This document shows, piece after piece, positions 60,641 through 64,000 of a stretch of 64,000 bases of DNA. The notes under the pieces were generated by a model. That model ran no database searches. It had not been told where the DNA came from and was given only the letters and a program-made list of their open reading frames with translations. Source of the stretch: Deinandra increscens subsp. villosa (Eukaryota; Streptophyta; Magnoliopsida; Asterales; Asteraceae); contig JBCNJP010000003.1 in the NCBI GenBank assembly GCA_039602395.1, positions 66,341,880-66,405,879 on the forward strand, given 5' to 3'. Both the position numbers and the translations under genes were made by a program. Position 1 is the first letter of the stretch; every line of letters starts with the position of its first letter.

Positions 60641-61790
60641 CTTTTAGTGATCCTCAGGTATCTCATCGCGTATACGATTGATTCAGACGTTCCTTCAGTT
60701 AATCAGAAGTCAAACTACTTCCTTACGCATGTTTATAAAAGTTTGAGTGGATTCAATCGATTGGTCGCCATTTGTTATGAAGCAGAGGTTACCAATGAAG
60801 CTTTCTAGGGAAGAAGGAATGAGAACAATGGGTATCCATGTATTTGCAGTTTGTCTGTCGACCCGAAGTTGATGTTGTGAAAACTTTTCCAGTATACTTG
60901 TTTGCTATCGATGTTTGTCATGCAGTAGCACCCGGCGGTAAAGTACATAATAGTGTTATCAGTAAGGTTATCTAGCCGCAATGGCTCAAGGCTTGAAGAC
61001 CATCAAAGTCAAGAAGGATAATAAGAGAAAGAGTTTACCGGTCATTAAGTTCACAGATGAATCGAGCGTTGAAGACAAAACAGATCGTACGGGTTCAGGA
61101 AGTTGTTTTACCTACACTGCTCCGTTAGGTGAAATTGTATTTGTAGTGAGGTACAAAGTTCATGAGATAATGATGCGTATAAGATATATAATAATAAAAA
61201 CATATCGGGTACTTTGGTCACTTTTAGTGATCCTCGGGTATCTCATCGCGTATACGATTGATTCGAAGGTGCCTTCATTTAATCGGAAGTCAATCTACTT
61301 CCTTACGCATGTTTTTAAAAGTTTGAGTGGATTCATTCGATCGGTCGCCATTTGTTATGAAGCAAGGTTTACCAATGAAGCTTTCTAGGGAAGAAGGAAT
61401 GAGAACAATGGGTATCCATGTATTTGCAGTTTGTCTGTCGTCCCGAAGTTGATGTTGTGAAAACTTTTCCAGTATACTGCTGCCTATTGTTTGATTTCGA
61501 TGTTTGTCATGCATGAGTGCCCGACGGTAAAGTACATAATAGTGTTAACAGTGAGGTTATCTAGCCGCAATGGCTCAAGGCTTGAAGACCATCAAAGGCA
61601 CGAAGGATAGTAAGAGAAAGAGTTTACTGGTAGTTAAGTTCATAGATGAATCGAGCGTTGAAGACAAAACAGATTGTACAGGTTCAGAAAGTTGTTTTAC
61701 CTACATTTCTCCGTTAGGTGAAATTGTATTTGTAGTGAGGTGCAAAGTTCGTGAGATAATGACGAGACTGTTGGCAATAAATTTTGACTC
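60615..61790. repeat. 580-590 bp tandem duplication, unrecognised sequence
   Basis: Copy 1 (about 60624-61203) and copy 2 (about 61204-61790) share ATCGGGTACTTTGGTCACTT, GAAGCTTTCTAGGGAAGAAG and CCGCAATGGCTCAAGGCTTG in the same order. An ATG frame in each (60981 and 61570) starts MAQGLKTIK. The copies differ mostly by amino-acid-changing transitions, so no selection for protein is visible. The identity of the parent sequence is unknown; decayed element E is one option. Confidence 0.8.
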
Positions 61791-62700
61791 GTACAGACGT
61801 ACCAAGGGTTACAAGTCAAGAGAGGAAAACTTCACATGATTTTCCTACCGAAAGGTTGGTTCCAGTGACTGTGGTGTAATTGCCCATCCAAGATGTCTGT
61901 TCAGGTTAATGTTTATTTAGTTGTTGCATAATTATGAGAGCTCGAAGGATGGATTTGGCCATTAACGTCATAGTAGCAGAGTTAGGATTGCGAATGAATT
62001 AGAAACAGTTAAGAGTCAATCCACGGATCGCTCGTAGTAAAGGAAGATCTTGTCATCAATTTGTGTTAGTAATACGATGTCTTACCGGAGTTATCATTTG
62101 CACAAACATTTTAAAGGAGTTTGATATGTTGGAAGCCATATCTAGAAGAGATGAGAGCAGGTGTGATAGCGTAACGAACATTGATAGATGTCCTCAACCA
62201 TACGGTTGAGTCCCACATACTTGACAATCGATGTCTTGAGGTTTTTGAAACGGAAGGTTGTATCCCTTATAACCAACAGTTTGTCGAGTAGAATTCCCCA
62301 GGATTTCCATACACTACAAATTACATTTACGTGTGCACTCGTAATGGTAATTTTACCTTGTATGGTCACGCTGGTTCCTCTTACTTTAGCTACCAGGTTT
62401 TATGGAACACGCATGTAGTTTCCATGGGGTGAGTATTAAGGGTATGGTCACTAACCCCAACGTTAACTGACCGAAATTCACCAAAGATACAAGTTGAGAA
62501 TAAAAGACTCATTTGATTTAGAATTTACCATGTAGTACGATTCGGTGAGCAAGTGGTTCAGTAGGAGTTTGGGTAGGGCATGCTACAATGACCCCAGCTT
62601 AGCTCAGAGACATAGAATAGTTATTGCCCACTTCGATTCGATCACAAATCCGTTATGTATATGTATATATAGAGAGAGAAAATAGTATAATAATGTTAGT
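61791..62700. other. Unrecognised intergenic or decayed element DNA
   Basis: Short overlapping frames only (62142-62369 minus, 62188-62418 plus). I recognise no protein or RNA. A GTATATGTATATATAGAGAG microsatellite-like tract lies at 62656-62680. Confidence 0.5.
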
Positions 62701-63297
62701 CATCACATGCCCGATTCATTTTAGGTTATAAAAGTATTATCCACGTTGAATTATTACAGCACAACTATGTGATTAAAATAAAAGATCTAAAACGACCAAG
62801 GAAAAAGAGTGTCCACAATCGGGGTAACAAAGGCAGTTACAAGCTTCCCATGAGTAACCATCTAGTCCATATAGTGCTACCTTAAACGAGGCTAAACGGC
62901 ATTCTTAATAACACATTTTGATAAAGTTGCTCTCTGGTTGTGTTAATGGGTGACTCACTCAAATAGGATCTACAACAGCTCCTATTTATGCTATAAGAGA
63001 GTATGAGAATTTCAACACATGGTACAAACAATCACTACACCAAAATCAGTAAATTCTTCCAAGTGTCACCTGAAGTCCGCTAAGAGCATTTAAGCTCGCT
63101 AAGGCATGTCTGAAGTTCGCTAAGAACAATTTAAGTTCGCTAAGAAGAACGTCAAGTTCACTAAGACTAAGATGGCGTCCGTTAAGAAAAAAATGAAGTC
63201 CTCTAGCCAGAAGTCCGCAAAGAAGTGTAAAATCGTGATATGGGTCTTATAGAGGTTTGCCCGATCGTATGAGTGAGACAAAGATGTAAATATAAAG
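62701..63297 (-). mobile_element. LTR-like fragment with AAGTTCGCTAAG array
   Basis: On the minus strand, an array of CTTAGCGAACTT-like motifs (about 63068-63225, about nine copies) is followed by a TATA-like AGCATAAATAGGA (62981-62993) and then GAGAGCAACTTTATCAAAATG. This order of repeated U3 motif, TATA and start region is typical of an LTR. It resembles the insertion at 36291-36738 in the opposite orientation. Ends are not defined. Confidence 0.45.
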
Positions 63298-64000
63298 TTT
63301 TTTTGGGGTAAACGGTTACCCCGATGATTTTGTATAAATATATTCCGCAAAAAAGAACAAGTAGTGAGGAGAAGTCCACACTAGTTCATCCTTGGGACAG
63401 GCCCCAAAGCATGTGAACAAAACAAACAAAAAAACAAACCAGAAAAAAACACAACCACCTAGCACAAACTACTAGGAAACAAGAAAACAAAACACTACGT
63501 TGTAGTAATCATCCCAACCGGGTCACGAGAAGCCATCCAGACATCCAAAATCTGCACCACCCTAGGGGTCTTCTTACCCTTCAAACCAGATAACCGATAT
63601 TGAACCACCACAATAATCAAGTGGGCCACAACATTAGGGGGTCTAGCATGGTTATTGAAAATCATAGCATTCCTCTCTTGCCAGAATACGTAGCAGCATG
63701 AACCACCAATTTATCAATTACATAAGGCAAAGACTTTAACGGTTTATTCGCCAAGTAATCAGTAATCTCAGGCCAAGCATTAGGAACCATCCTCAAATTC
63801 GTGTGAATGGTCACCAACTGCCAAACCTTTGAGGAGAACTCGCAATGAAAGAATAAATGAGCATGCAAGTCAATGTTTTATAACATGATAAACAACACAT
63901 CATATTCATTTTTTTCCGCCTTGAGAAATCTCATTGCAGAATCTTATCCTGAGTCAGTAACGGCTCTCTCATAACAAGCCACACAATAAAAGCATGCCGG
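63298..64000 (-). mobile_element. LINE3: 3' end of an L1-type LINE (continues beyond window)
   Basis: A seven-base T run (63298-63304) is the remaining poly(A) tail on the minus strand. GGGGTAAACGGTTACCCCGA follows, which is the family's 3' terminus, then a UTR that aligns with LINE2. Coding remnants start near 63490. Confidence 0.85.
63500..64000 (-). pseudogene. LINE3 ORF2 C-terminus (zf-RVT), partial and broken
   Basis: HAHLFFHCEFSSKVWQLV and VIDKLVVHAATY align with HTHLFFECPYSTQVWIKV and IVAKLVVHDAAY of LINE2. A frameshift follows AATY (about 63690), where YFIWQER would be expected. The rest lies outside the window. Confidence 0.8.

Overview
The window looks like a gene-free, transposon-packed stretch of a flowering-plant nuclear genome. 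The evidence is chromovirus-type Ty3/Gypsy elements primed by initiator tRNA-Met, Ty1/Copia remains, L1-type LINEs with DUF4283 ORF1 proteins, and LTRs of several kilobases. The Gag and Pol wording resembles Asteraceae (lettuce/sunflower group) elements; that is an inference from recall, not a search. I found no host gene, rRNA, tRNA or CRISPR array.

Layout. (1) 1-5835: 3' part of Gypsy element A (pol plus 3' LTR), abutting an older antisense Copia element. (2) 5836-13437: the decayed Copia (minus strand), split by a 5'-truncated LINE (LINE1, 6781-10194). (3) 13438-17312: 3' LTR and internal 3' part of a minus-strand Gypsy element E, which resumes at 27993-28624 and 45020-45117 because two other elements landed inside it. 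(4) 17318-27987: Gypsy element B, complete, with TATCC target-site duplication (TSD) and almost identical 2684-bp LTRs, but with a frameshift and a stop in gag-pol. (5) 28630-45014: element C, an old degenerate Gypsy with GTTAA TSD, an unusually long LTR of about 4.2 kb, and a 2.8-kb TA-flanked insertion inside its 5' LTR. (6) 45118-49979 plus a short continuation at 60585: LINE2 (minus strand), with ORF1, endonuclease, RT and zf-RVT all damaged, itself hit by a 40-bp micro-insertion. (7) 49985-60579: Gypsy element D, structurally complete, ACAGG TSD, open gag-pol frame, probably the youngest and possibly active. (8) 60640-63297: unrecognised repeat DNA with a 580-590 bp tandem duplication and an LTR-like piece. 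(9) 63298-64000: LINE3, same family as LINE2, running off the window.

How the parts work. A, B and D are one Tekay-like chromovirus group. Each carries Gag (three zinc knuckles), protease, RT, RNase H, D,D35E integrase and a chromodomain-like C-terminus in one fused frame. Comparing B with D suggests that the first 39 Gag codons are joined to the rest by a small GT-AG intron (85 and 83 bp). The 3' end of the internal region carries two copies of a polypurine-tract/LTR-start cassette 112 bp apart. D uses the downstream copy and B the upstream copy, as the TSDs prove. The LTRs are studded with a GCGAAACT motif in variable arrays. The most unusual signals are the gag intron, the twin LTR-start cassette, the motif arrays shared by different LTR families, and the 40-bp LINE tail insertion with its 16-bp TSD.
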